NCBI GenBank assembly: GCA_004356455.1
Contig: SMWZ01000150.1
Location: forward strand, 1 to 35,434
Length of the DNA: 35,434 nt
Source: Deltaproteobacteria bacterium
GTDB taxonomy: Bacteria > Myxococcota_A > UBA9160 > SZUA-336
Direction of reading: 5' to 3'
Part shown: piece by piece, positions 17,143 through 24,518 of the stretch
How the letters are laid out: each line of letters opens with the position of its first letter
Position numbering within the stretch: position 1 is the stretch's first letter
Translations under genes and position numbers: made by a program
Notes under the pieces: generated by a model
Database searches by the model: none
What the model was told of the DNA's origin: nothing
Seen by the model: the letters and a program-made list of their open reading frames with translations, nothing else

Positions 17143-18314
17143 CTGCGCGTCACTCCGTTGGTATAGGCGCGCCCTTCCGCGCGCACACGCTCCACGATGG
17201 CGGGCAGGACGTCGAGTACGTGGTCGATCTGCTCAGACCGCGTGTCGAAGCCCAGGCTGAAGCGAATCGCACCTCCCGCCAGCTCGGGCCGGATGCCCAT
17301 AGCCAGCAGCACGTGCGAGGGCTCGGTCGATCCCGACGCGCAGGCGGCGCCGGAGGCAACCGCAATCCCCTCCACGTCCAGCGCCATCACCAGCCCCTCG
17401 CCATCCGCATCCTCGAAGGACACACTCAAGGTATGAGGCACGCGCTGCTCCGGCGAGCCGTTCACGTGCGCGCCCACGATCTTGGCCGAGATGCCCTGCC
17501 AGAGCCGATCGCGCAGGGCCCCGAGTCTTTGGGCACGGGCCCCGAGATCCGAGGCGGCCGCGCTGCAGGCGGCGCCAAAGCCCACCATCCCGGCCACGTT
17601 CTCGGTGCCCGCTCGGCGTCGACGCTCCTGCGGGCCACCGCGCATAAGCGGCGTGAAGCGAAGGCCCTCACGCACATAGATCGCGCCGATACCCTTGGGC
17701 CCGCCCAGCTTGTGGGCAGAAAATGAGGCGAAGTCGATGCGCAGCTCGGCCAGCGCCAGCGGAAGCTTGCCCATGGCCTGTACCGCGTCGGTGTGGAAGG
17801 CGACGCCCTGTGCCTGCGCGCGTCGGGCCAGCTCGGGGATGGGCTGAATCACACCGGTCTCATTGTTGACCCACATGATCGATGCCAGCAACGTACGCTC
17901 GCTCAGGCTCGCGGCGAACCGATCGGGGTCGAGGCGGCCGTCGGCCTCGACCGGTAACACGGTGATGCGGAGGCCGCGCTCGCGTAGCTCATCGCAGGTC
18001 TCGAGCACGGACGGGTGCTCGGTCGCGCAGGTGACCACCTCTTCTCCGTGCGCAGGTGCGCGCAGCGCCGCACTGCTCAGGATCGTACTATTGGCTTCCG
18101 TGGCACTGCTGGTGAAGACCACGCAGTCGGGGGAAACGCCGATCAGCGCGGCGACCTCGGAGCGAGCCGCGGCGATCGCGTCACGGGCATCTGCCCCCGC
18201 CCAGTGAATGCTCGAGGGGTTCCCAAACTGATCCCGCAGGACCGGCAGCATCGCCTCCAGGGCCTGGGGGCGTAGCGGTGTCGTAGCGTTGTGATCCAGA
18301 TAGATGCGCGCCAT
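17139..18314 (-). CDS. iscS: Cysteine desulfurase (IscS/NifS family)
   Basis: 391 aa from the ATG at 18314, giving [16 protein letters not shown], the universal opening of the family. The reading frame is open for 57 more codons upstream, but that stretch is not conserved and lies in a hairpin-rich repeat region. The PLP lysine is Lys202 ([10 protein letters not shown]) and the persulfide cysteine is Cys325 (GAACASGS); both positions match the numbering I recall for Azotobacter NifS. It takes sulfur from cysteine and passes it on as persulfide. With mnmA directly downstream (4-nt overlap), tRNA thiolation is the most likely main job. No iscU, iscA or iscR is present, so an Fe-S role cannot be judged. 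Confidence 0.95.
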   Translation of the reverse strand: MARIYLDHNATTPLRPQALEAMLPVLRDQFGNPSSIHWAGADARDAIAAARSEVAALIGVSPDCVVFTSSATEANSTILSSAALRAPAHGEEVVTCATEHPSVLETCDELRERGLRITVLPVEADGRLDPDRFAASLSERTLLASIMWVNNETGVIQPIPELARRAQAQGVAFHTDAVQAMGKLPLALAELRIDFASFSAHKLGGPKGIGAIYVREGLRFTPLMRGGPQERRRRAGTENVAGMVGFGAACSAAASDLGARAQRLGALRDRLWQGISAKIVGAHVNGSPEQRVPHTLSVSFEDADGEGLVMALDVEGIAVASGAACASGSTEPSHVLLAMGIRPELAGGAIRFSLGFDTRSEQIDHVLDVLPAIVERVRAEGRAYTNGVTRR

Positions 18315-18384
18315 CGGCCCTAGTGTGCTGTTCCGGGAGTTCCAACGCAATTCCCGCGCGCATAGATCTATCGGTCGTCGATAA

Positions 18385-18574
18385 CGCGCTAGTACGGCAT
18401 TAGCGCTGCAAGGGCCGAAGGCCCGCGCAGCGAGGCCTGCGTAGCAGTGCGCAAAGCGACCGAGCGCAGCGCGCGCAGGCGACAAGGCAAAGCGGAGCTT
18501 TGCCGTACCGGCAGGCGGGCTTGACCCGCCGATACCCGGCCAGTCGTGCTCGCCGATACCGCGCTAGCTTAGCG
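18385..18574. repeat. Hairpin-dense intergenic element flanked by 8-bp direct repeats
   Basis: The 254-bp gap between iscS and yihY (18315-18568) is filled by nested short inverted repeats: GGGCC-GAA-GGCCC (18412-18424), CGCAG/CTGCG (18426-18441), GGCAAAGC-GGA-GCTTTGCC (18486-18504), GGCGGG/CCCGCC (18514-18530), and CGCTA/TAGCG pairs at both ends (18387-18405 and 18562-18574). GTACGGCA at 18392-18399 recurs inverted as TGCCGTAC at 18501-18508. CGCGCTAG occurs as a direct repeat at 18385-18392 and 18560-18567, which could be a target-site duplication. No coding potential is apparent. It looks like a REP/MITE-type element; the boundaries are my estimate. Confidence 0.5.
18486..18549 (-). repeat. 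Dispersed structured repeat, copy 1 (two hairpins)
   Basis: Read on the minus strand, 18549-18501 matches 23609-23657 (plus strand) at 45 of 49 positions. It contains hairpin A (GGCGGG, loop TCAAG, CCCGCC; 18530-18514) followed by hairpin B (GGCAAAGC, loop TCC, GCTTTGCC; 18504-18486). Copy 2 has the same two hairpins in the same order, but hairpin B there has different bases. Copy 1 lies within the larger structured element in the gap before yihY. Confidence 0.7.
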
Positions 18575-19768
18575 GGTGGATTCCCCGTTGCCGCCCGGGC
18601 GCAGCGCCGCCAGGATCCGTTCGAGCGAGAGCGTCGACAGCGCGGCCGTGGGCAGGTAGCCGTGCTCGCCCTCGGGCTCGACCAGGATCCCGGCCCGGGT
18701 CAGGGGCTCCACCGCCTCGCGCACCTCACGCACGCTGACCCCGAGGCGTACGGCCAGCTCGTCGGGGCGCAGTGTAGGGATCCCGGCCTGAAACGCCTCG
18801 CCCACCTCGCGCAGGGCGAGCAGGGCCAGCAGCTCCGGACCCGGCGCGGCGCCGGCGACCCGGGTCAGGTTCTCGTCTTCATGCACGGAGAGGCTGCGAC
18901 GTGCAACGACCGCCTCCGCCCCGAGCAGCACGGCCAGCCAGGAGAGATAGACCCACACGAGCAAGATGGGGAGCTGCGCCAGCGCCCCGTAAATCGCATG
19001 CGCACGCGAGAAGCCGAGCTGAAGCTCGATGTAGCCAAGCTGCAGCAGCTGAAACAGCGTCCCGCCGACGAGCGCCCCCAGCAGCGAGGGTCCGATTGGC
19101 ACGCGCGTGTTCGGCATCCAGCAGTACAGGAACGTGAGTCCTCCCCACACGCTCACCCACGGCAGCAGGGTGAGGCCCAGCCGCGTGGTCCCGCTCGCCA
19201 CCTGATCGCCGAAGACATGCCGGATGAGCGTGGGACTGCCGAGCGCGGTCTGAAGAAAGACCGACAGCAAGACAACCAGCGCCCCCACAACGATCATGGA
19301 GAGGTACTCGCTGGTGCGGCGCAGCAAGCCTCGGGCGCGGCGGATGCCGAAGATGTGATTCAGGCTGCCCTCGATGTTGCTCAGCATTGCCCACGACACC
19401 AAGAAGAGAGCCAGCAGCCCGATGCTGCCCACGGCCTGCGCGTTGGCACGGCTGATATACGCCAGCAGCTGATCGACCGCCTCCGGAGCCAACACCGGGA
19501 AACGTTGCAGCAGGAAGGGGCGCAGGTGGCTGCCGAAGCCCGCCCCCTGCAGCAACGCCAGCACCACCGCCAGCAGCGGCACCACCGCCAGCAGGGTCGA
19601 GTAGGTGAGAGCCGAGGCGTGCAGCAGACAGCGGTCCCTCAGGATCCCGCGCAGCAGACGGGTGGTCCAGAGGATCAGGGGGTTCCGGGCCAGGGCGGTC
19701 TTGAAGCTGCGCCACATCGCGCGAGGACCCGTTCCCGAGATCGTCTGCGGTGCAACAGGCTGGCTCAT
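18569..19768 (-). CDS. YihY/BrkB-family inner-membrane protein with C-terminal winged-helix-like extension
   Basis: 399 aa. It has about six membrane spans between residues 45 and 290, with the family core HASALTYSTLLAVVPLLAV near the first span. The family was once mislabelled RNase BN; its molecular function is not established. After the last span there is a soluble tail of about 110 residues. The segment LRPDELAVRLGVSVREVREA followed by LTRAGILVEPEG reads as a helix-turn-helix plus wing, often seen in longer members of this family. Whether it binds DNA, RNA or a protein is unknown. The gene lies 33 bp downstream of the ComEA-like gene on the same strand. Its stop codon abuts the hairpin-rich repeat element. 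Confidence 0.9.
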   Translation of the reverse strand: MSQPVAPQTISGTGPRAMWRSFKTALARNPLILWTTRLLRGILRDRCLLHASALTYSTLLAVVPLLAVVLALLQGAGFGSHLRPFLLQRFPVLAPEAVDQLLAYISRANAQAVGSIGLLALFLVSWAMLSNIEGSLNHIFGIRRARGLLRRTSEYLSMIVVGALVVLLSVFLQTALGSPTLIRHVFGDQVASGTTRLGLTLLPWVSVWGGLTFLYCWMPNTRVPIGPSLLGALVGGTLFQLLQLGYIELQLGFSRAHAIYGALAQLPILLVWVYLSWLAVLLGAEAVVARRSLSVHEDENLTRVAGAAPGPELLALLALREVGEAFQAGIPTLRPDELAVRLGVSVREVREAVEPLTRAGILVEPEGEHGYLPTAALSTLSLERILAALRPGGNGESTR

Positions 19769-19801
19769 CCCTCTCCGCCTCGACGGCTCATCGGAGTGCC
19801 T

Positions 19802-20242
19802 TTAGCTCCAATCTCCGCTACACGCCGGATCGGCAGCGCCCACGAAGAGCTCCGGTCGCAGGCGCTCGACACGCAACCGGCCGAGGCCAGGCACACGCAC
19901 GAGGTCGTCGACGCGCTCGAACGCTCCCCCGCGCTTCCGCTCCACGACAATCGCCTGCGCGCGTACGGGGCCGATGCCGGGCAGCGCCTCGAGGTCGACG
20001 ACCGCGGCCCGGTTGAGTGGGATCGGTAGCGCGAAGAGCCGCCGCAGGTGGCCGGAGAGCTCGTCACATGCACAGGCCGGTCCCGCGCCCTCCCAGCCCA
20101 GCGCGCAGCCTCGCACGCCCCCGACCCACACGATCCCCGGCGGGGAGGCGGGACGACTCAAAGGCGCGAGGGCCAGCAGGGCGAGCAGCGCCCAGCCAAA
20201 GCGGCGGGCCGGCGCCGTGGAAGGGACGAGCGGGATCCGCAG
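19802..20242 (-). CDS. ComEA-like helix-hairpin-helix protein, probably membrane-anchored
   Basis: 146 aa if it starts at CTG 20242. There is no in-frame ATG, GTG or TTG upstream of a TTG at 20161, and that TTG has no ribosome-binding site. The CTG has GGAGGAG at 20256-20250, 7 nt upstream, and lies 1 nt after the lysC stop. Starting there adds RRFGWALLALLALAPLS, a positively charged then hydrophobic N-terminus that makes a signal peptide or anchor, as ComEA proteins have. The C-terminal half has the double HhH: LNRAAVVDLEALPGIGPVRA and FERVDDLVRVPGLGRLRVE. ComEA binds incoming DNA in the periplasm during transformation. Other small HhH proteins exist, and no other competence gene is nearby. 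Confidence 0.82.
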   Translation of the reverse strand: MRIPLVPSTAPARRFGWALLALLALAPLSRPASPPGIVWVGGVRGCALGWEGAGPACACDELSGHLRRLFALPIPLNRAAVVDLEALPGIGPVRAQAIVVERKRGGAFERVDDLVRVPGLGRLRVERLRPELFVGAADPACSGDWS

Positions 20243-20243
20243 C

Positions 20244-21482
20244 TCAGCTCTCCTCCGAGATACCAGTGCCAGCGCCGAGCTCGAACACCTCGTGCAGGGC
20301 GCGACAGGCGAGCTCGGTGTATTTCTCCTCGATCACGACGGAGATCTTGATCTCTGAGGTATTGATCATCTCGATATTGATGCCCTCCTCCGACAGCACG
20401 CGGAACATCTTGCTTGCGACACCCGCGTGGTCCCTCATGCCGAGACCCACGACCGAGATCTTCGCGATGGAGTCGTCCGAAGTTATGCCCGCAGCCCCGA
20501 ACTCATCGGCGAGTCGCTGCATCAGCGGGAGCACGCGCGAGAGATCTCCGCGGGGTACGGTGAAGGTGAGATCAGTGTGTCCTCGGGTCGAAACGTTCTG
20601 CACGATCACGTCGACCACGACTCCGCTGTCTGAGATTTCGGAGAATATGCGTGCCGCCACTCCGGGCGTATCCGGAATGCCGAAGATGGTGACCTTGGCC
20701 TCGCCGCGGTTGTAGGTCACACCGGACACCACCAGCCGCTCCATAACGTCTTCTTCGGTTACCACCCAGGTTCCCTCCTCATCACTGAAGCTGCTGCGTA
20801 CGTGTAGCGGGATTCCGTACTGTTTGGCGAACTTGACGGCCCGGATCTGGAGCACCTTTACTCCCAGGCTCGCCATCTCGAGCATCTCGTCGTAGGAGAC
20901 GCGTTCGAGCTTGCGCGCGGCCGGCACCATGTTCGGATCGCTCGTGAAGACCCCTTCCACATCCGTGTAGATCTCGCACCAATCCGCTTTGAGCGCCGCC
21001 GCCACGGCTACCGCGCTGGTATCGGAGCCGCCGCGCCCGAGGGTGGTGATGTTGCCCTCCTGATCCGTTCCCTGGAAGCCCGCCACCACCACGATCGCGC
21101 CCCGAGCCAGCTCATCGCGGATGGGCGCGACGTCGATCGCCTGAATGCGCGCCCGCGTATGTGCGGTGTCGGTGCGCACGCGTACCTGGGCCCCGGTGAA
21201 AGAGCGTGAGGGTACACCCAGCGCCTGCACGGCCATCACCATGAGCGCGCTCGTCTGCGTCTCGCCGGTCGAGACCAGCACGTCGTACTCACGCGGATCG
21301 GGATCTGGAGAGATGTCGTGTGCCAGCCCCACCAAGCGATCCGTCTCCCCGGCCATGGCCGAGACCACAACCACCACCTCATGGCCCGCCTTGCGCGTCT
21401 CCACGATGCGACGCGCCGCGTGCCGAATGCGGTCCAGACCGGCGAGAGAGGTGCCGCCGAATTTCTGTACGATCAGGGACAT
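20244..21482 (-). CDS. lysC: Aspartate kinase
   Basis: 412 aa from ATG 21482, which gives the invariant opening MSLIVQKFGGTSLA. The frame is open for 47 more codons into tsaE, but these are not kinase sequence. It phosphorylates aspartate, the first step to lysine, threonine, methionine and diaminopimelate. The kinase domain (about 1-245) has KFGGTS, the VSAMAGETDRL region and RGGSDTSAVA. Two ACT regulatory domains follow (about 260-410), with GIPDTPGVAARIF and GLGMRDHAGVASKMF, so feedback inhibition by lysine and/or threonine is expected. It overlaps tsaE by 10 nt and is followed 1 nt later by the HhH gene. Confidence 0.96.
   Translation of the reverse strand: MSLIVQKFGGTSLAGLDRIRHAARRIVETRKAGHEVVVVVSAMAGETDRLVGLAHDISPDPDPREYDVLVSTGETQTSALMVMAVQALGVPSRSFTGAQVRVRTDTAHTRARIQAIDVAPIRDELARGAIVVVAGFQGTDQEGNITTLGRGGSDTSAVAVAAALKADWCEIYTDVEGVFTSDPNMVPAARKLERVSYDEMLEMASLGVKVLQIRAVKFAKQYGIPLHVRSSFSDEEGTWVVTEEDVMERLVVSGVTYNRGEAKVTIFGIPDTPGVAARIFSEISDSGVVVDVIVQNVSTRGHTDLTFTVPRGDLSRVLPLMQRLADEFGAAGITSDDSIAKISVVGLGMRDHAGVASKMFRVLSEEGINIEMINTSEIKISVVIEEKYTELACRALHEVFELGAGTGISEES
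20250..20256 (-). promoter_or_regulatory. Strong Shine-Dalgarno sequence deciding a CTG start for the HhH gene
   Basis: GGAGGAG on the minus strand, inside the last codons of lysC, followed by 7 nt and then CTG at 20242-20240 in the reading frame of the HhH protein. No standard start codon lies at a workable distance in that frame. Confidence 0.6.
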
Positions 21483-21943
21483 GGCTCCAGGAATCTCCTC
21501 GCGAGCTCGGTCGCCCGCGCTCCTCTTCCCGCAACGTGAAGACGCCGCTCCGACTCGGACACGAGAGCGATCCGGATATCGAGCCGCTCCGCGGGCAACG
21601 CCTGCGGGAAACGCTCGGGCCATTCCACCACGAGCACGGCATCAGAATCCAGCAGGTCGTCGAAGCCTGCGTCCTCCAGCCGAGCGTAGCTCTCCACGCG
21701 ATAGAAGTCCGCGTGTCGCAAGCACACACGGCCGGGGTACTCCCCCACCAGCGTGAAGGTGGGACTGGTGACCGCCAGGCCCGGGTCGACCCCGAGCCCA
21801 CGCGCGATGCCCTGCACCAGGCAGGTCTTGCCCGCTCCAAGCTCGCCCCCAAGCCCGATCACATCTCCGCCCCTGAGCCCTGCGCCCAGCCGCTGCCCTA
21901 TGCGACGCGTCTGCTCGGCGCTAGACGAGTCGATGAAGGACAT
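21473..21943 (-). CDS. tsaE: tRNA threonylcarbamoyladenosine biosynthesis ATPase TsaE
   Basis: 156 aa. It has a P-loop GELGAGKT (33-40), the family motif TSPTFTLVGEY, the HADFYR segment, and VVEWPERF (Walker-B-like). TsaE powers the TsaBDE complex that makes t6A37 on ANN-decoding tRNAs. It overlaps nnr by 23 nt upstream and lysC by 10 nt downstream, a tight operon. TsaB and TsaD are not in the window. The nnr-tsaE neighbourhood is conserved in many bacteria. Confidence 0.96.
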   Translation of the reverse strand: MSFIDSSSAEQTRRIGQRLGAGLRGGDVIGLGGELGAGKTCLVQGIARGLGVDPGLAVTSPTFTLVGEYPGRVCLRHADFYRVESYARLEDAGFDDLLDSDAVLVVEWPERFPQALPAERLDIRIALVSESERRLHVAGRGARATELARRFLEPCP

Positions 21944-23519
21944 CGGAGTCGCTCCTACGGGCGCTCGCTAGCGGCGCCGCCAGCTGCCGCCAGGCCCGCG
22001 GGATCCTCTCCGCAACATCCCCCGCGAGACCCCCGACCCGCGGCCCCAGGTCCCCCGCCAGGCCATGTAGGTAGGCCCCGGCGCTGGCCGCGGCGAAGTC
22101 CGAAAGTCCCTGCGCCAGCAATCCGCCCACCACGCCCGCCAGCACGTCGCCCGTGCCTCCTGAGGCCAGACCCGGTCCGCCGCAGGGCACGATGTTCACA
22201 TCCCCCTCAGCCGAGGCGACCACGGTACGAGCGCCCTTGAGCACGACCACGGACTGCGTGCGCCGGGCCAGCTCGCGGGCAGCGCCCACGCGATCCCCCT
22301 GAATCTCGGAGTTGCTGCGCTCGAGCAGACGTGCGGCCTCCCCGGGATGGGGCGTCAGGACGCGTGGCTCCGATCCACGCAGCTGCTCGGGCCGGCCCGC
22401 GAACGCGTTGAGAGCATCCGCATCCACCACCAGCGGCGTACGCAGCTCGGGTAGCAGGGCCTCGAGCAGACGCACCGTGCTCTGATGCAGACCCAGCCCG
22501 GGACCCAGCACCAGCGCATCGCGCGCGCGGGATTCCGCCAGCAGGACGTCGAGGGCCGAGTGCTCGAGCCGGCCGCGGCTCTCGTCCTCGATGGGCAGGG
22601 TCATGGCCTCAGTCAGCTTGACCTCGAAGACCGGGTTCAAGCTGCGTGGAACCGCGAGCGTGACGAGACCCGCGCCGCTACGCAGCGCGCCCTGGGCCGC
22701 CAGTACGGCGGCGCCCGTCTGACCCTCCGAGCCCGCCGCTACGAGCACGTGCCCGAAGGTCCCCTTGTGACCCGTCGCCTGACGCTCCGGCAGCAGCGCA
22801 GCGACCGCATCCGGTGTAAGCAGATGCTGACGCACCCGGCCCGCCAGCAGCGACGAGCGCGGCAGACCGATGTCCGCCACCCAGATCTCGCCGGGCAGCG
22901 GCCGCAGCACCAGGCCCAGCTTAGGCAGGCCCAGCGTGACGACCACATCCGCCTGCAGTTCGGTCCCCATGGACTCGCCCGTATCACTGGAGATCCCGGA
23001 CGGCAGATCCAGGGCCAACACGGGACGCCCGCTCTCGCGCAACACACGCAGCGTCTGTGCGTACACCCCCTCCACCGGCCGGCACAGCCCCACCCCAAAC
23101 ACGGCATCCACGATGAGCTGACTCCGGCTCAGGCTGGACTCGATCTCCTTGGAGCCAGTCCCGATTATGACTTCCACATCGGAGTTCAAGAGCAACTCCA
23201 GGTTCTCCTGGGCCTCTGGCGTGCGCCGCTTCGCCTCCCCCAGCGCGATCACGATGGGGGCGATGCGATCGTCCCAATCGCGCAGCACACGCGCGACCAC
23301 GAAGCCGTCGCCGCCGTTGTTGCCCACGCCACACACGATCAGCGGGCGCTGCACGTCGGGGAAGCGCTGCCGCAGCGCCGCCGCCACAGCGCGTCCGGCG
23401 TTCTCCATCAGCAGGCGCACCGGTAGCCCCTTCCGCTCGATCGCATCGCGATCGATGCGGCCCATTTCCTCGCCCGTGGGACAGGGCCAGCCCCGCTCGG
23501 CCAGTACGCGTGCGTTCAT
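21921..23519 (-). CDS. nnr: Bifunctional NAD(P)H-hydrate epimerase / ADP-dependent NAD(P)H-hydrate dehydratase
   Basis: 532 aa, both repair enzymes in one chain. The N-terminal epimerase (YjeF_N, about 10-225) has GVGNNGGDGFV (64-74) and LDLPSGI. The C-terminal dehydratase (about 235-520) has GHKGTFGHVLV, LVVDADALNAF, LTPHPGEAARL and SGGTGDVLAG (453-462), the nucleotide-binding signature. It converts damaged NAD(P)HX back to NAD(P)H. The ATG at 23519 follows a 285-bp spacer carrying the dispersed repeat. Its 3' end overlaps tsaE by 23 nt. Confidence 0.96.
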   Translation of the reverse strand: MNARVLAERGWPCPTGEEMGRIDRDAIERKGLPVRLLMENAGRAVAAALRQRFPDVQRPLIVCGVGNNGGDGFVVARVLRDWDDRIAPIVIALGEAKRRTPEAQENLELLLNSDVEVIIGTGSKEIESSLSRSQLIVDAVFGVGLCRPVEGVYAQTLRVLRESGRPVLALDLPSGISSDTGESMGTELQADVVVTLGLPKLGLVLRPLPGEIWVADIGLPRSSLLAGRVRQHLLTPDAVAALLPERQATGHKGTFGHVLVAAGSEGQTGAAVLAAQGALRSGAGLVTLAVPRSLNPVFEVKLTEAMTLPIEDESRGRLEHSALDVLLAESRARDALVLGPGLGLHQSTVRLLEALLPELRTPLVVDADALNAFAGRPEQLRGSEPRVLTPHPGEAARLLERSNSEIQGDRVGAARELARRTQSVVVLKGARTVVASAEGDVNIVPCGGPGLASGGTGDVLAGVVGGLLAQGLSDFAAASAGAYLHGLAGDLGPRVGGLAGDVAERIPRAWRQLAAPLASARRSDSDVLHRLV

Positions 23520-23608
23520 GGCGGCAAAAGCCTAGCCCGGAAATCTCACCAGGGCTTCTGCTGCGGCCGCCAACTGCACATCATCTCTGAGCGTGCTCGG
23601 CCTCGGCT

Positions 23609-23675
23609 GCTCGACTGGCCGGTTATCGGCGGGCCAAGCCCGCCTGCCGGCACGGCACACGGCTGCGCGTGTGCC
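23609..23675 (+). repeat. Dispersed structured repeat, copy 2 (two hairpins)
   Basis: In the nnr-pdxJ gap (23520-23804). Hairpin A is GGCGGGC-CAA-GCCCGCC (23628-23644). Hairpin B is GGCACACG, loop GCTGCG, CGTGTGCC (23654-23675). Positions 23609-23657 match copy 1 at 45 of 49 positions in the opposite genomic orientation. Hairpin B differs in sequence from copy 1 but pairs perfectly in both. The orientation is antisense to the surrounding genes here and sense in copy 1, so it is a mobile or dispersed DNA element rather than a leader tied to one transcript direction. I see nothing else in this gap. Confidence 0.7.
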
Positions 23676-23804
23676 TCGGTATTGTCTAATCCGTCTCTGC
23701 GGCCTCGACCTGTGCGCGCCCGGAGCTAACGCACATTTGGCGCCCTCGGGACGAACCCCTGGTGAGATATCCGGGCTAGCTAGCGGGCTGTCGTCCTGCA
23801 AAGC

Positions 23805-24518
23805 TCAGCCTACAAGGGCCTTGATCTCCGCAACGGCCCGTTCCATTCCCACCAGCACCGCCCGCGAGACGATCGCATGGCCGATCGAGAACTCCGCGAT
23901 CGCGTCCACCTCGGCCAGGGGTTCGACATTACTCCGGTCCAGTCCGTGGCCCACCCCGATCTCGAGGCCCACCTTCGAGGCCAGGCGGACGGCATCAAGG
24001 ATACGGGCAAGCTCCTTGCCCCGATCCGCTCCTCCGTCCGTGTAGCGCCCGGTATGGATCTCGACCGCTCTCGCGCCCACACGATGCGCGGCCTTGATCT
24101 GCTCCAGGTCGGGATCCACGAACAGGCAGGATCGGACGAGATTGTCATCGAGGGTGCGAACGATCTCCCCGATGGCGGAGATCTCGGCCGTCACGTTGAG
24201 CCCTCCTTCAGTGGTGAGCTCCTCGCGGCGTTCGGGCACAAGCGTGACCGAGTCGGGGCGCACCTCGAGTGCGACCTTTAGCATCTCGGAGGTCGCCGCC
24301 ATCTCCAGACAAAAGTGGTCGTGGACCGTCTGCCTGAGAACGCGCACGTCCCGCTCCTGGATATGGCGACGGTCCTCGCGCAGGTGGACCACGATCCCGT
24401 CTGCGCCGCCCAGCTGCGCGAGCGTAGCGGCCGCCACCGGGTCCGGCTCTCGACCCTGCCGCACCTGGCGCACCGTAGCCACATGGTCAACGTTCACGAC
24501 GAGCCGTCGCTGGCTCAT
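23805..24518 (-). CDS. pdxJ: Pyridoxine 5'-phosphate synthase
   Basis: 237 aa, normal length. It joins 1-deoxyxylulose 5-phosphate and 3-amino-2-oxopropyl phosphate to make pyridoxine 5'-phosphate. Family motifs are NVDHVATVRQ (9-18), HLREDRRHI (45-53), a catalytic-loop glutamate in CLEMAAT, and the phosphate-binding GVGHGLD and IGHAIVSRA near the C-terminus. The start ATG overlaps the glmM stop by 4 nt. In many relatives acpS and nnr follow directly; here a repeat-bearing spacer follows and acpS is absent. Confidence 0.97.
   Translation of the reverse strand: MSQRRLVVNVDHVATVRQVRQGREPDPVAAATLAQLGGADGIVVHLREDRRHIQERDVRVLRQTVHDHFCLEMAATSEMLKVALEVRPDSVTLVPERREELTTEGGLNVTAEISAIGEIVRTLDDNLVRSCLFVDPDLEQIKAAHRVGARAVEIHTGRYTDGGADRGKELARILDAVRLASKVGLEIGVGHGLDRSNVEPLAEVDAIAEFSIGHAIVSRAVLVGMERAVAEIKALVG

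Noticed and set aside
18315..18485. N-terminal extension of the cysteine desulfurase to 18485
   Set aside because: The 57 extra codons come from the hairpin-rich repeat and precede the universal [13 protein letters not shown] start.
23532..23801. 89-codon minus-strand open frame filling the nnr-pdxJ gap
   Set aside because: It runs through both hairpins of the dispersed repeat, has an Arg/Pro/Ala-rich composition and shows no AcpS or other motif.
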